Assembly: GCA_002813285.1 (NCBI GenBank)
Contig: PHTZ01000001.1
Coordinates: 1,239,501 to 1,303,500 of the forward strand
Reading direction: 5' to 3'
Source of the DNA: Flavobacteriaceae bacterium MAR_2009_75
GTDB taxonomy: Bacteria > Bacteroidota > Bacteroidia > Flavobacteriales > Flavobacteriaceae
DNA length: 64,000 nt
The notes beneath the pieces were generated by a model, which was not told the DNA's origin, made no database searches, and saw nothing but the letters and a program-made list of their open reading frames with translations. Shown here in pieces: positions 52,898 to 62,206 of this stretch (position 1 is the stretch's first letter; every line of letters starts with the position of its first letter). The position numbers and the translations under genes are program-made.

Positions 52898-54736
52898 TCA
52901 CTCCACTTCGATGACCATAGCTGTTTTACCAGTAATTTTTAAGCTATCCACAGCCTTATATATCTTTCCCGTTAAAACATCCTTCCCTGAAAGATTGCCC
53001 TTGAGCACTTCTTTATACTCATTCAGGTCAATACTCTTGGCTTTTTCAGCCTTGTTTAAAATTACCATTACCTTTTCACTCTCGGTATACCTAAAGAAAA
53101 CATAGGTATTATTCTGAGGAGCAAAATGAATAAGTTTTCCGTTGTGAACGGCCTTATTTCCTTTTCGCCAATTGAAAAGTTTAGCCAGATAATTCTTCGT
53201 TTCTAACTGCGCCTCGGTAAGACCTTCTCCCGTAAAAGAATTTACTTTATCGTTTGGCCAGCCCCCTGGAAAATCGGATCGGATGATGCCGTGATCTTCT
53301 GTACCCCTATTCTGCATTAAAACTTCTGTACCGTAATAGATTTGAGGTATGCCCCGTACGGTTGCAATATATGTCAAAGCAAGTTTCAATAGTTCTTTAT
53401 CTTGGTTCAACTGAGTGAAGATTCGACTCATATCATGGTTATCGGGAAATATTACCAAATTTTGAGGGTCGGGGTATAAATAATCTTGTGCGAGTTCTTC
53501 ATAAACCGCATTCCACGAATCAGAATCATTCAATGAATTGACCAGAGCATTTTGCAAAGGAAAATCCATTAGGCTTTTTAATTCCGATGTATAGCCGTTC
53601 GAATTTTGCTTTCCCTTCTGCCAATAAGAAACTATAGTGGGTCGCAATACCCACTCCTCGCCGACTATATTGAAGTTTGGATATTCTTTCATCACCGCCT
53701 TCGTCCAATCATTCATAAAGTACATATCGGGGTACGGGTAAGTATCCATTCGTATGCCTGAAATACCGGAATATTCTATCCACCAAAGTGTGTTTTGTAT
53801 CAGGTATTTTGAAAGAGATTCGTTTCGTTGATTCAAATCTGGCATTGTCGGTACAAACCAACCATCAAAAAACGCTTTCTTATCTTTTTCAGTGGCATAT
53901 GGGTCTAGTATCACCGTCTTTTTATGATTGGTCTGGGTATATGTATCCCATTGGTTGATCCAATCTTTAGAGGGCAAATCTTTCATCCACCAATGATTTA
54001 AGCCCGAATGGTTTGCAATCATGTCCATAATTACTTTCATGCCTTTTTCAGCAGCTTTTTCGCACATCGCCTTAAAAGATGCGTTGCTACCATAACGGGG
54101 GTCAACTTTGTAAAAGTCTGTAATCGCATAGCCATGATAACTATAGTCTGGCATATCGTTTTCTAAAATAGGGTTCATCCAGATGGCCGTAAAGCCTAAA
54201 TCTTTTATGTAATCTAAATTTTCTACGATTCCTGCTACATCACCCCCATGCCTACCTGCTTTTTCTTTTCTATTCGGTAGTTCTTTCAAACCCTCTACAG
54301 CATCGTTGGTAACATCGCCGTTTACAAAACGGTCAGGAGTTATTAAATAGATGGCATCAGAAGAATCAAAGCCTTCGATGTACCTTCTATTTGCTTTTCT
54401 TTGATTAATAGGATAGGAATAGGTAAAAGGTTTCGAGCTTGGTTTTTTAAACTGTAATTTAAGTTCACCAGGCTGTGCATTATTTGATATATGAAGGGTC
54501 AAGAATAGATAGTTGAAATTCTCAACAGTTTTAATACTTTTAAGAGTTACGGCATTATCATCTTTTAAACTCACTTCATAGCTGGCAATATCTTTTCCGT
54601 AGACTAGTAACTCAACGGTATTGTGTTCCATACCGACCCACCAATTGGGTGGTTCTACTCGTGTTATAGGGTTTTGCGCCCCAATTTGGGAAAAGCAAAG
54701 TGATAAAAGTAGCAAAAAGCCAGTTGCAATTTTCAT
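52898..54736 (-). CDS. GH13 neopullulanase/cyclomaltodextrinase-like amylase, periplasmic (SusA type)
   Basis: This 612-residue enzyme has a signal peptide (ATGFLLLLSLCFSQIGAQ) without lipid cysteine. An N-terminal beta domain (RVEPPNWWVGMEHNTVELLV) is typical of cyclomaltodextrinases and SusA. GH13 motifs are AIWMNPILENDMPDYSYHGY, the nucleophile Asp in GIRMDTYPYP (near 329), the acid Glu in VGEEWV (near 358) and the Asp in FPDNHDMSR (near 432). It should cut imported maltodextrins in the periplasm. It is the last enzyme gene of PUL 2, 111 bases after the membrane AraC gene. Confidence 0.93.
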   Translation of the reverse strand: MKIATGFLLLLSLCFSQIGAQNPITRVEPPNWWVGMEHNTVELLVYGKDIASYEVSLKDDNAVTLKSIKTVENFNYLFLTLHISNNAQPGELKLQFKKPSSKPFTYSYPINQRKANRRYIEGFDSSDAIYLITPDRFVNGDVTNDAVEGLKELPNRKEKAGRHGGDVAGIVENLDYIKDLGFTAIWMNPILENDMPDYSYHGYAITDFYKVDPRYGSNASFKAMCEKAAEKGMKVIMDMIANHSGLNHWWMKDLPSKDWINQWDTYTQTNHKKTVILDPYATEKDKKAFFDGWFVPTMPDLNQRNESLSKYLIQNTLWWIEYSGISGIRMDTYPYPDMYFMNDWTKAVMKEYPNFNIVGEEWVLRPTIVSYWQKGKQNSNGYTSELKSLMDFPLQNALVNSLNDSDSWNAVYEELAQDYLYPDPQNLVIFPDNHDMSRIFTQLNQDKELLKLALTYIATVRGIPQIYYGTEVLMQNRGTEDHGIIRSDFPGGWPNDKVNSFTGEGLTEAQLETKNYLAKLFNWRKGNKAVHNGKLIHFAPQNNTYVFFRYTESEKVMVILNKAEKAKSIDLNEYKEVLKGNLSGKDVLTGKIYKAVDSLKITGKTAMVIEVE

Positions 54737-54847
54737 AGTTTAAAGTATTGAGTTGCGACTAAACTAGTAGGAAATCTGCCCTGGTTCGACTTAAATTATA
54801 ATTTGATCTATATATTTTATGTTATGCCACTCTTTTAAGCCTTTTGG

Positions 54848-56755
54848 CTAGCTATCTCTCAAATCATTGAAATATTCTCTGGGAGATTTATTGGTAACCT
54901 TTTTAAACGAACGGTTAAAAGATGATTTGGAATTAAAGCCTACCGCCAAAGCTATGGCCAAGAAAGTCTGGTTTTTGTATTTCTCTTCTTGTGCCCTTTC
55001 TATAAAATCTTGAATTCTATAATGGTTTACAAAATCTCTGAAATTTTTAGTATAGCCTGCATTGATGGTCTTAGATAAGGTGTGCACATTAGTTTCCATT
55101 TTTTCGGCCAGTTCGGGTAAACTTAGCTGCGGATTCAGGTATACCTGATCTTGTGTCATCATTACGTGCAATGCCTCTTTCAACTCTTCCAATTCATTAG
55201 TATCGATTTGCGGGCGGTCTACTTCCGATTTTTCCTCCTCTTCCTCTATAGTGGCCATTCTAAAAATTTCCGGTTGCTTTATAGCGAAATATCCTAGCAA
55301 GTAGACCACAACCGAAAAAACAATCCATATAACATCAATCAACAAATTCACAGTATGGTTTACCGGGTTATCACTATACGTACCGTAAACATCGACAACA
55401 ACAATAACCGACCATAGCACAAGACACACCCCAAGTACCATCATTATAATATTCAAGTACTTGATATTTTGGTCAGTGGAATAATTAAGTTCTATATTTT
55501 CAAAATATCTTTTGATTATCGCCTTGATCCTAAACCAATACCAAATATTGAACACCAATGCCACCAGTACGATTACCTCATAAATTGCATATGGGGGCGA
55601 GTCTAAAGATTGAAATAAATTTTGCTCGATAAATGTATGCGTAGGTTTAAAGGAAAAGCTGATGTAAATAACCACTTGAACCAAAAAAGGCACGAAATGC
55701 GGCCAAAAGGTTAGAAATGACTTTTTACTATGATGTAATAACCTTTTAATATAAATGAGCAAAATTGGCCCGTACAAGAAAAATATAAAATCGGTCAGCA
55801 GCGAGAGCCTTGGATAATCAGTATAAATTATACGATCATAGATGACTACTCTAGCTATTAATGTCAACGAGATAATAAAGATGAGAACACTCAGGGCCTG
55901 ATTTGCCCATTTGTTATTGTTCTTATTTGAGTTAATAATGAATATGAGAAAAAACCCTTGTAAAGCGGTAAGTACTAAAAGCAGGGTATAAGGGTTAAAA
56001 ATACCATAAGATTGGTCTTCCCAATAAGTTATCGAATTTTTTATGGGTTGGTTTCGATTAATTTCTCTACTGCTCAATAAACGATTGGGCCTGGGCCTCC
56101 CATAACTGTTGCCCTCAACCGTAAGCCAATTGCCCCGTGTAAATTTATATTCAAGCGGTTCTTCAAAAACAGGAACCTCAACTTGATAGGTTCCGTCGGC
56201 AAGCTGCTTCATTTTATAGCGTTGATCACCCGGTACCCAACCATTAAAATTACCACATACATAGAATGAAGAATTAGGTGGGGTGTTTCTAGGTATATCG
56301 CTCAGTACAATCGCAATCTTTTTCTGTTCGGATTGAAGATTTAAAATATCTGACCAACCCGCCACCTGTAAGACCAATGTTTCTTCTGCAGTGCTGTTAA
56401 AGGAGTGTTTTCTTACCGTTAGCGGTGTTCCGTCTTTTTGAACTTCTACGGTTGACCAGCTGCCGCGGGTAATTTTATAAGATATCCAAGAGCCATTGAA
56501 GAACTTGTTTCTCAACTCGTAAGTTCCATCAATTTTTCTCACAAACCTGTAGTTTATATCTGCAGGATCCCAATTGTTGAAAGTGCCTGTTAAATAAAGC
56601 TCATCTGAAGTATGGGTATCTTCCGGCACATAGTCTATTACAAAACTGGTTTGGGCCAACGAGCCGCTGGCATATAGACAGAGTATGACAACCAAAAAAA
56701 ATCTGAAATTATTGACTTTTGTACAAATTTGCCCAAGCAGCTTATTAAAACTCAT
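54848..56755 (-). CDS. Membrane-embedded AraC regulator with two starch-binding-like domains
   Basis: From ATG 56755 the protein has 635 residues (ATG 56785 also possible). After a signal/anchor (FFLVVILCLYASGSLAQ), two beta-sandwiches of the CBM20/CBM48 or E-set kind follow: LYLTGTFNNWDPADINYRF near 50, and FYVCGNFNGWVPGDQRYKM near 165. About seven membrane helices come next (FNPYTLLLVLTALQGFFLIF onward). The cytosolic AraC DNA-binding domain ends the protein (LPELAEKMETNVHTLSKTIN; ALAVGFNSKSSFNRSFKKVT). This suggests one-step sensing of maltodextrin outside the membrane and transcription control inside. It lies within PUL 2, between two amylase genes, and probably controls it. Confidence 0.85.
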   Translation of the reverse strand: MSFNKLLGQICTKVNNFRFFLVVILCLYASGSLAQTSFVIDYVPEDTHTSDELYLTGTFNNWDPADINYRFVRKIDGTYELRNKFFNGSWISYKITRGSWSTVEVQKDGTPLTVRKHSFNSTAEETLVLQVAGWSDILNLQSEQKKIAIVLSDIPRNTPPNSSFYVCGNFNGWVPGDQRYKMKQLADGTYQVEVPVFEEPLEYKFTRGNWLTVEGNSYGRPRPNRLLSSREINRNQPIKNSITYWEDQSYGIFNPYTLLLVLTALQGFFLIFIINSNKNNNKWANQALSVLIFIISLTLIARVVIYDRIIYTDYPRLSLLTDFIFFLYGPILLIYIKRLLHHSKKSFLTFWPHFVPFLVQVVIYISFSFKPTHTFIEQNLFQSLDSPPYAIYEVIVLVALVFNIWYWFRIKAIIKRYFENIELNYSTDQNIKYLNIIMMVLGVCLVLWSVIVVVDVYGTYSDNPVNHTVNLLIDVIWIVFSVVVYLLGYFAIKQPEIFRMATIEEEEEKSEVDRPQIDTNELEELKEALHVMMTQDQVYLNPQLSLPELAEKMETNVHTLSKTINAGYTKNFRDFVNHYRIQDFIERAQEEKYKNQTFLAIALAVGFNSKSSFNRSFKKVTNKSPREYFNDLRDS

Positions 56756-57009
56756 ATCACCTAAAACATTTGATGACCGGTTCATCGAACACAGGCCAAC
56801 CAAGACAAAACTACTAAGAACCTACTGTTCGAAAGAAACAATTAAATTCTTTATTCTTGTTATCATTAAAATTATACCTAGTCATTGACACTCAGCTCTT
56901 TTGGAAATGAGATTCTATATTCACAAGAAACTTAACCCGAGATTATATAATGAGAAAGGGCCACCAAATGGCAACCCTTACTACTACATAAACCAACTAA
57001 ACCAACATT

Positions 57010-59304
57010 TTAATTGCTATTGATACTATACATATTTCTCACCACATCTAAAGTAATCGTATAATTTCCCGCTGTTGTAATTATTATATTATCACCATCT
57101 TGTTCTAACGAACTACCTGCACCGGCATCACCTAAGTTAACATTCCACGCATCGTTAAACCTAAATTTCATTTCCCCGGGCACCAAGTCAATAGTTACGG
57201 TCCATACCTCATTGGTCATATCGTAGCCCATATCAGTATCTGGGTCGTCCCATCCGTTTGGTGTTGCAGAGCCAATTATACCCCAACTGCCAAGGTTAAA
57301 TGCCTTGTTGGTCACGTCTAAATCTATCTGATAACTACCTGCGGCCACGGCAATGTTATCTCCTCCATGACTTAAATCACCTTCGGCACCGGTACCACCA
57401 AGGTTTATATCCCATCCGTTATTGGCTCTGAACTTTAATTCCCCATCGGTCAGGTTGGTAGTAATCGTCCATACATTTCTGTCAAAATCATAGTTCATAT
57501 CGGTATCTGGGTCATCCCATCCATTTGGTGTTCCTGACCCGATGATGGCCCAAGTATTGGCAGACCAGGTATTATTCACCAAATCAACATTAATTTCATA
57601 GTCCAAAGGACCGGGCAGTACCACATTATTACCAGGAGCTGCAAGCACACCCGCTGTGCCTTCACCCTCATCGCCGTAAATACCATTGTCCCAATTTGGA
57701 GCATCAGTAAATTTAAATTCATTTATTTCGCCTGTAAGACTTACATGACCTTTATAGGTGCCCGCTAAATTCGGAGTTTCAAACGCATCAAGTTTTGGTG
57801 CGGTATTAGGATCCCAGCCTTGGTAACCTCCAGGTACATACAATATGTCAGAAAAAGCCACTTGTTCATCGTCGGTAGCCGCCCAAATAGTATAACCCAT
57901 TGCCGGTGCCTTTAAAACTACTAATCCGTTCGCATCAGAATTTTGAAAAAGGTTATACTTTTCTGTATAATCTTTAATATTTGTACTGTTCCAATGGGTT
58001 TGAACTTCTCGAGAGACTTCTTGATCGGTCAAATTAATGTAAAGAACCAAACCGGGTTTTTCATCGTCTCCACCTCTAGTAGCTATAAATTCTTGATTGT
58101 TTACAAAGTTTACCGACCAATCTCCTGCTGCTAGTTGCGAACGAATCTGAATCAGTTGATTGATTTTTTCTTTTTGCTCATCGCCGCTATCTTCATAATG
58201 GGAATAAAATACACAAGGATATCCTGGAGCACTCATAATATAAGCATAGGCATGCGTCTCAAATTCATTAGGAAATTCGTTACTACCATCTCTTGATTCC
58301 GTATCATGATTGCCAACAAAAGTGACTGCCTTTTCCGGCATGGTCGATAGTAAACTTGGCTTTGTCAATTCATTTAAGTTTCCATTTAAAAATGCATTGC
58401 GCATATTAAAGAAGTTAGGAAAATCGAACGCATTAGCCCCTGAGGCTTCTACCCACGGACCGACAACATCTGTAACGTTTCCATCAAAATTTTCACCAAC
58501 GCTATACCCCCCTACGCTACCAATCCATTGTTTAACCACATCCGGAGAAAAACCTTTTACATAATCGAATCGCCACCCATCAATATTAAGCGTATTCATG
58601 TAAAAACTGGCTACCGATTCTTCAGAACGCCATAACCAATCTATCACATAATCATTCTTCAAGTCTAAATCGGGAAAGCCGCCAAACCTACCTTCATCCT
58701 CTAGATTCTCTGCGTTGGGCAAATAATTTAGCCAAGTTCTGTTGAAAAGACCGGAAGCCGGCTCGAACAGGGTATAAGTTTCTATCTGCCTAAACTCATT
58801 GTATTCTAACGCACCCCCAGAATTGTGATTGATCACTATATCTGCGATCACGGCAATCTCATACTCATGCGCCGTACCTATCATTTTCTCTAATTCTTCT
58901 CGATTACCGAAGCGTGTCTCTACGGTACCGTGCTGTTGAAAGTCGCCAAAATCAAAATAATCAGCTGGATCGTAGCCCATGGAAAAACCGCCGCTTTGAC
59001 CCTTGGAGATTGGGGGAATCCATATGGCATCGACCCCATTTACGGCCCAACTATCTAGTTTAGATTCGATATTGTTCCACCAAATGCCTCCTTCTGTAAC
59101 ATCCCAATAGAAGGCTTGCATCATTACACCGCTACCCGGCAAAAGCACATTTGCTCTAGCTTGTGCCGAGCCGGTAGGAGAATCTTCCGCATTATTGCTT
59201 TGCGAGATTCTAAGAGGAGTAAAATCATCATTGGTACAGGCCGTAATTAGCATGATCAACGACCCTAGACCCAGTTTTATATAGTTATATATTTTCATGT
59301 TCAT
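57010..59304 (-). CDS. GH13 alpha-amylase lipoprotein with C-terminal SusE/F-type modules
   Basis: This 764-residue protein has a lipoprotein signal (GLGSLIMLITACTNDDF) with acidic residues after the Cys, pointing to the cell surface. The GH13 barrel starts GVMMQAFYWDVTEGG. The nucleophile Asp is in GWRFDYVKGF (near 245), the acid Glu in SVGENFDGN (near 270) and the Asp in FVGNHDTES (near 332). After about residue 480 come three beta modules, the last two near-identical: WAIIGSGTPNGWDDPDTDMN (584) and WGIIGSATPNGWDDPDTDMG (675). The same module is found three times in the SusE/F-type gene 5 bases upstream. Starch-cutting enzyme with built-in binding domains. Confidence 0.93.
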   Translation of the reverse strand: MNMKIYNYIKLGLGSLIMLITACTNDDFTPLRISQSNNAEDSPTGSAQARANVLLPGSGVMMQAFYWDVTEGGIWWNNIESKLDSWAVNGVDAIWIPPISKGQSGGFSMGYDPADYFDFGDFQQHGTVETRFGNREELEKMIGTAHEYEIAVIADIVINHNSGGALEYNEFRQIETYTLFEPASGLFNRTWLNYLPNAENLEDEGRFGGFPDLDLKNDYVIDWLWRSEESVASFYMNTLNIDGWRFDYVKGFSPDVVKQWIGSVGGYSVGENFDGNVTDVVGPWVEASGANAFDFPNFFNMRNAFLNGNLNELTKPSLLSTMPEKAVTFVGNHDTESRDGSNEFPNEFETHAYAYIMSAPGYPCVFYSHYEDSGDEQKEKINQLIQIRSQLAAGDWSVNFVNNQEFIATRGGDDEKPGLVLYINLTDQEVSREVQTHWNSTNIKDYTEKYNLFQNSDANGLVVLKAPAMGYTIWAATDDEQVAFSDILYVPGGYQGWDPNTAPKLDAFETPNLAGTYKGHVSLTGEINEFKFTDAPNWDNGIYGDEGEGTAGVLAAPGNNVVLPGPLDYEINVDLVNNTWSANTWAIIGSGTPNGWDDPDTDMNYDFDRNVWTITTNLTDGELKFRANNGWDINLGGTGAEGDLSHGGDNIAVAAGSYQIDLDVTNKAFNLGSWGIIGSATPNGWDDPDTDMGYDMTNEVWTVTIDLVPGEMKFRFNDAWNVNLGDAGAGSSLEQDGDNIIITTAGNYTITLDVVRNMYSINSN

Positions 59305-59309
59305 CTTGT

Positions 59310-60623
59310 TTATTCAATAGTGTAGGTTGGATTTTCAGTATCTGCCAAGAATAACGTAATGGTATAAATACCGGCACTAACGGGAATATTTGCACCTTCA
59401 ACTTCAAGCGTACCATCTTCCCCATCATCACCATAATTAAAATCCCACGCATTGTTGGTTCTAAACTTGATTTCACCATCTAACAGCTCTACCTTCTTCA
59501 AGACCCATACACCCTCGTTCGCATAATCTGGTGTGAACTGTAAATTCGGCCCATCCCATCCATTCGGTGCGGCATCTCCTGCCAGACCCCAAATGTCAAT
59601 AGGCTCAATGGTATATAACCTGTTATTAAAATCAACTGAAACCAAATAGTTACCTGCTTCAACGGCAATATTTCCTCCGTCTTGCTCCAAAATATCATCT
59701 GCTTCGGCATCGCCATAGCCTATAGTCCATTCATTGTTCTGCCTAAATTTTATTTCACCTGTGTTCAATGTTATTGTCGCCCTCCATTGATCAGAGGTAG
59801 GATCGTAAGATAACGGCACGTCGGGGCCATCCCAACCATTAGGTGTAGCATCACCCACTATACCCCAAGTAAAGGGTTCAATGGAATAGGAAAAATCATT
59901 TAAACTGAACATTATTTTATAGGTACCCGCAGTTACCACGATGTTATCACCACCTTCGTCTAAGGTGCCATCTGCACCGGTATCGCCATAGTTTACCGCC
60001 CAATCATTATCTTGACGTATTTTTAGTTCACCATCAACAAGGGTAGCATAAGAAACAAATTCATTGGCTACAGCGGTGCTGTACACCGGAATATCCGGCC
60101 CATCCCAGCCATTCGGTGCGGCAGACCCAACCAGCCCCCAAGGCGAGTTTAAATCAAAAGTAGTTGCATAAGCTGTAATGGTCAGCGATTGAACCTCAGA
60201 AGTGGTGACGACCTCTTTACCCAATACAGCTTCTACCCATATGTTGATTTGGTTCTCTAACCCAGAAAGGGCACCGGCATCATTCAAAGCTTCATTCAAT
60301 TCTTCTGTGACAAAATCTTTCGTAAGATTATTTCCTACGCTTACTGTTTTTGGTGTCGCCTCAGAAGCTCCTTCTACCCCCAAAACCACATTATAGGTTG
60401 GCACTGCGCCTTCAAAACCAAAATCAGGAACGGTCCAATTTAAAGATAGTACGGTCTCTCCTATTATGTCTCGTGATAATACCAACGCATCCGAAGAAGA
60501 CAGGGTCAGTTGGGTACTGGTCATATCACTGACCTTTATATTCTCATCATCATCGCTACAACTCCCCAGTAAAAAGGCCATTGCTACGAAAAAGGAATAG
60601 ATGTATATTAAATTTTTCTTCAT
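59310..60623 (-). CDS. SusE/SusF-type starch-binding lipoprotein
   Basis: This 437-residue lipoprotein has signal YSFFVAMAFLLGSCSDDDEN; the acidic run after Cys is a surface-export signal. An N-terminal SusE domain (LTLSSSDALVLSRDIIGETV, LSLNWTVPDFGFEGA) is followed by three binding modules. These begin WGLVGSAAPNGWDGPDIPVY (164), WGIVGDATPNGWDGPDVPLS (252) and WGLAGDAAPNGWDGPNLQFT (344). Each module has Trp and Asn-rich loops suited to alpha-glucan binding. It sits 12 bases after the SusD gene and 5 before the amylase. Confidence 0.92.
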   Translation of the reverse strand: MKKNLIYIYSFFVAMAFLLGSCSDDDENIKVSDMTSTQLTLSSSDALVLSRDIIGETVLSLNWTVPDFGFEGAVPTYNVVLGVEGASEATPKTVSVGNNLTKDFVTEELNEALNDAGALSGLENQINIWVEAVLGKEVVTTSEVQSLTITAYATTFDLNSPWGLVGSAAPNGWDGPDIPVYSTAVANEFVSYATLVDGELKIRQDNDWAVNYGDTGADGTLDEGGDNIVVTAGTYKIMFSLNDFSYSIEPFTWGIVGDATPNGWDGPDVPLSYDPTSDQWRATITLNTGEIKFRQNNEWTIGYGDAEADDILEQDGGNIAVEAGNYLVSVDFNNRLYTIEPIDIWGLAGDAAPNGWDGPNLQFTPDYANEGVWVLKKVELLDGEIKFRTNNAWDFNYGDDGEDGTLEVEGANIPVSAGIYTITLFLADTENPTYTIE

Positions 60624-60635
60624 CTCTTTAATTTT

Positions 60636-62195
60636 TTAGTTGGTATAGCCAGGGTTTTGTTCAAGCAATGGGTTCGCCTGCAGGGCTTCCAATGGAAACG
60701 GGAATAAATCATAATGTTCGGGGATTGCGGTGCCTTCTAGAACATTACCCTTCCAAGGCCACAAATACCCACCCCCTGTGAAGCGGTTGAAGCGAATTAA
60801 GTCTTGTCGTCTATGTCCTTCATAATACAATTCTCTTGCTCTTTCATCAATTAGAAATTGTTCCGTAATGTCGGCCTCTGCGATATTTCCACTCGTATCA
60901 CCAAATGCCCTTTGCCTCAATGCATTTATATAATCTACCGCCTGCGTTGCAGAACCGCCTCCACCTCTAAAGAAGGCCTCGGCATACATTAAATAAGCAT
61001 CAGACAACCTAAACAAGGGAATGTCTGTATCTGAAAAGTTGCTTTCACCAGAATTGCCGGTAGCATATTGATTTTGAAACTTAATGGTGGGGTAGCCGTT
61101 TTCCCAGGTTCTATAATCGGTCATTTCATAGGTATGGCCTTCTGTCCAAAATAGGGCACGACCATCGTTCGTAGTTTCCAAATCACCAAACAAACCATAA
61201 ACAGCAGGGGTACAACGGTGACCGAACCAGCTTTCAGAATTTCCGAATTCAGAGATGGGCATGGTGGTATCTCCCAAACTACCATTTGTGAGATATGTTG
61301 ATGTACCAAAACTCTGTACTGAATTTCTATCTGCTACGATCGGAAAAATTATTTCGGTAGAAGTGTGGTTATCACCTTGAAAAATAGATTGATAGTCGTC
61401 ATCTAGGATAAAAGAAGATTCAGCTATAACTTTTTCACTATAGGTTAACGCATCTGCATATCTACCTGTACCTGTATAAACCTCAGCATTCAAATAAATT
61501 TTTGCCAGGAGAAAATGAACAGCGGCCTTGTTTGCCCTACCATATTCGTTTAAGGCAATAATCGATTCTTCAATTGCCAAGAGTTCACTTTCTATAAATT
61601 CAAATACCTCTGTACGTGTATTTTTAGGTCTACGAACACCCGTTACGCCATCATCTTCGGTTACGATAACCACACCTCCGAACATATCCATCAAATAATA
61701 GTAGTACAAGGCCCTTAAAAAACGGGCTTCCGCTACAAACAGTTCTGCTTCTGGCTCATCGGCTTTTTGCACATCCAATATAAAATTGTTGGTCTGTGCA
61801 ATATTGAAATAGCTTCTGTTGTAGAGATAACCGAAAAACTTGTTGGTCGGTGACCAATCAGATGCCGTTGTCAAAGGATCCAACCCTCCATCACCCCATC
61901 TATTTTTAGCTATATCGGTAGTCAGTTCTTGCATGTTCCACATGCTTCTAAAGAAAACAGTTTCCCCGGGGTCATCACCTGCAATATCAGCCTGTTGATT
62001 ATCACCACCGGGTATTCCAATACCATGTAGAGCTAGGCCTCCGTATAATTTTCCAAGAATTCCTAAGGTTGCGTTAGGGTCAGAATCCAAAAGATTGTCT
62101 AAACTTTGCTCAATTCTAGGTTCTGTATCTAAATCGTCAGTACAACTTACAAGTAGTGTTACAGCAAGTACGGTAAATAATATATTTTTTATCAT
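60636..62195 (-). CDS. SusD-family starch-binding lipoprotein (PUL 2)
   Basis: This 519-residue protein has lipoprotein signal ILFTVLAVTLLVSCTDDLDT. SusD landmarks are ARFLRALYYYYLMDMFGGVV, FRLSDAYLMYAEAFFRGGGG and LIDERARELYYEGHRRQDLI, with the end YDLFPFPLEALQANPLLEQN. It caps the SusC barrel encoded 11 bases upstream. The long form with a C-terminal PFP-L motif is the type normally paired with starch or maltodextrin SusC proteins. Assignment to starch rests mainly on the two amylases and SusE/F gene in the operon. Confidence 0.95.
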   Translation of the reverse strand: MIKNILFTVLAVTLLVSCTDDLDTEPRIEQSLDNLLDSDPNATLGILGKLYGGLALHGIGIPGGDNQQADIAGDDPGETVFFRSMWNMQELTTDIAKNRWGDGGLDPLTTASDWSPTNKFFGYLYNRSYFNIAQTNNFILDVQKADEPEAELFVAEARFLRALYYYYLMDMFGGVVIVTEDDGVTGVRRPKNTRTEVFEFIESELLAIEESIIALNEYGRANKAAVHFLLAKIYLNAEVYTGTGRYADALTYSEKVIAESSFILDDDYQSIFQGDNHTSTEIIFPIVADRNSVQSFGTSTYLTNGSLGDTTMPISEFGNSESWFGHRCTPAVYGLFGDLETTNDGRALFWTEGHTYEMTDYRTWENGYPTIKFQNQYATGNSGESNFSDTDIPLFRLSDAYLMYAEAFFRGGGGSATQAVDYINALRQRAFGDTSGNIAEADITEQFLIDERARELYYEGHRRQDLIRFNRFTGGGYLWPWKGNVLEGTAIPEHYDLFPFPLEALQANPLLEQNPGYTN

Positions 62196-62206
62196 CGCAG
62201 TATTTT

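Noticed and set aside
51887-54736. One single PUL from 28.5 to 64 kb
   Set aside because: A 447-base spacer, a second SusCD pair, amylases only on one side and sulfatases only on the other, and different regulators argue for two loci.
56948-56975. Terminator after the alpha-amylase gene
   Set aside because: A hairpin (AAGGG...CCCTT with bulges) is present, but no T run follows on the minus strand; too weak to call.
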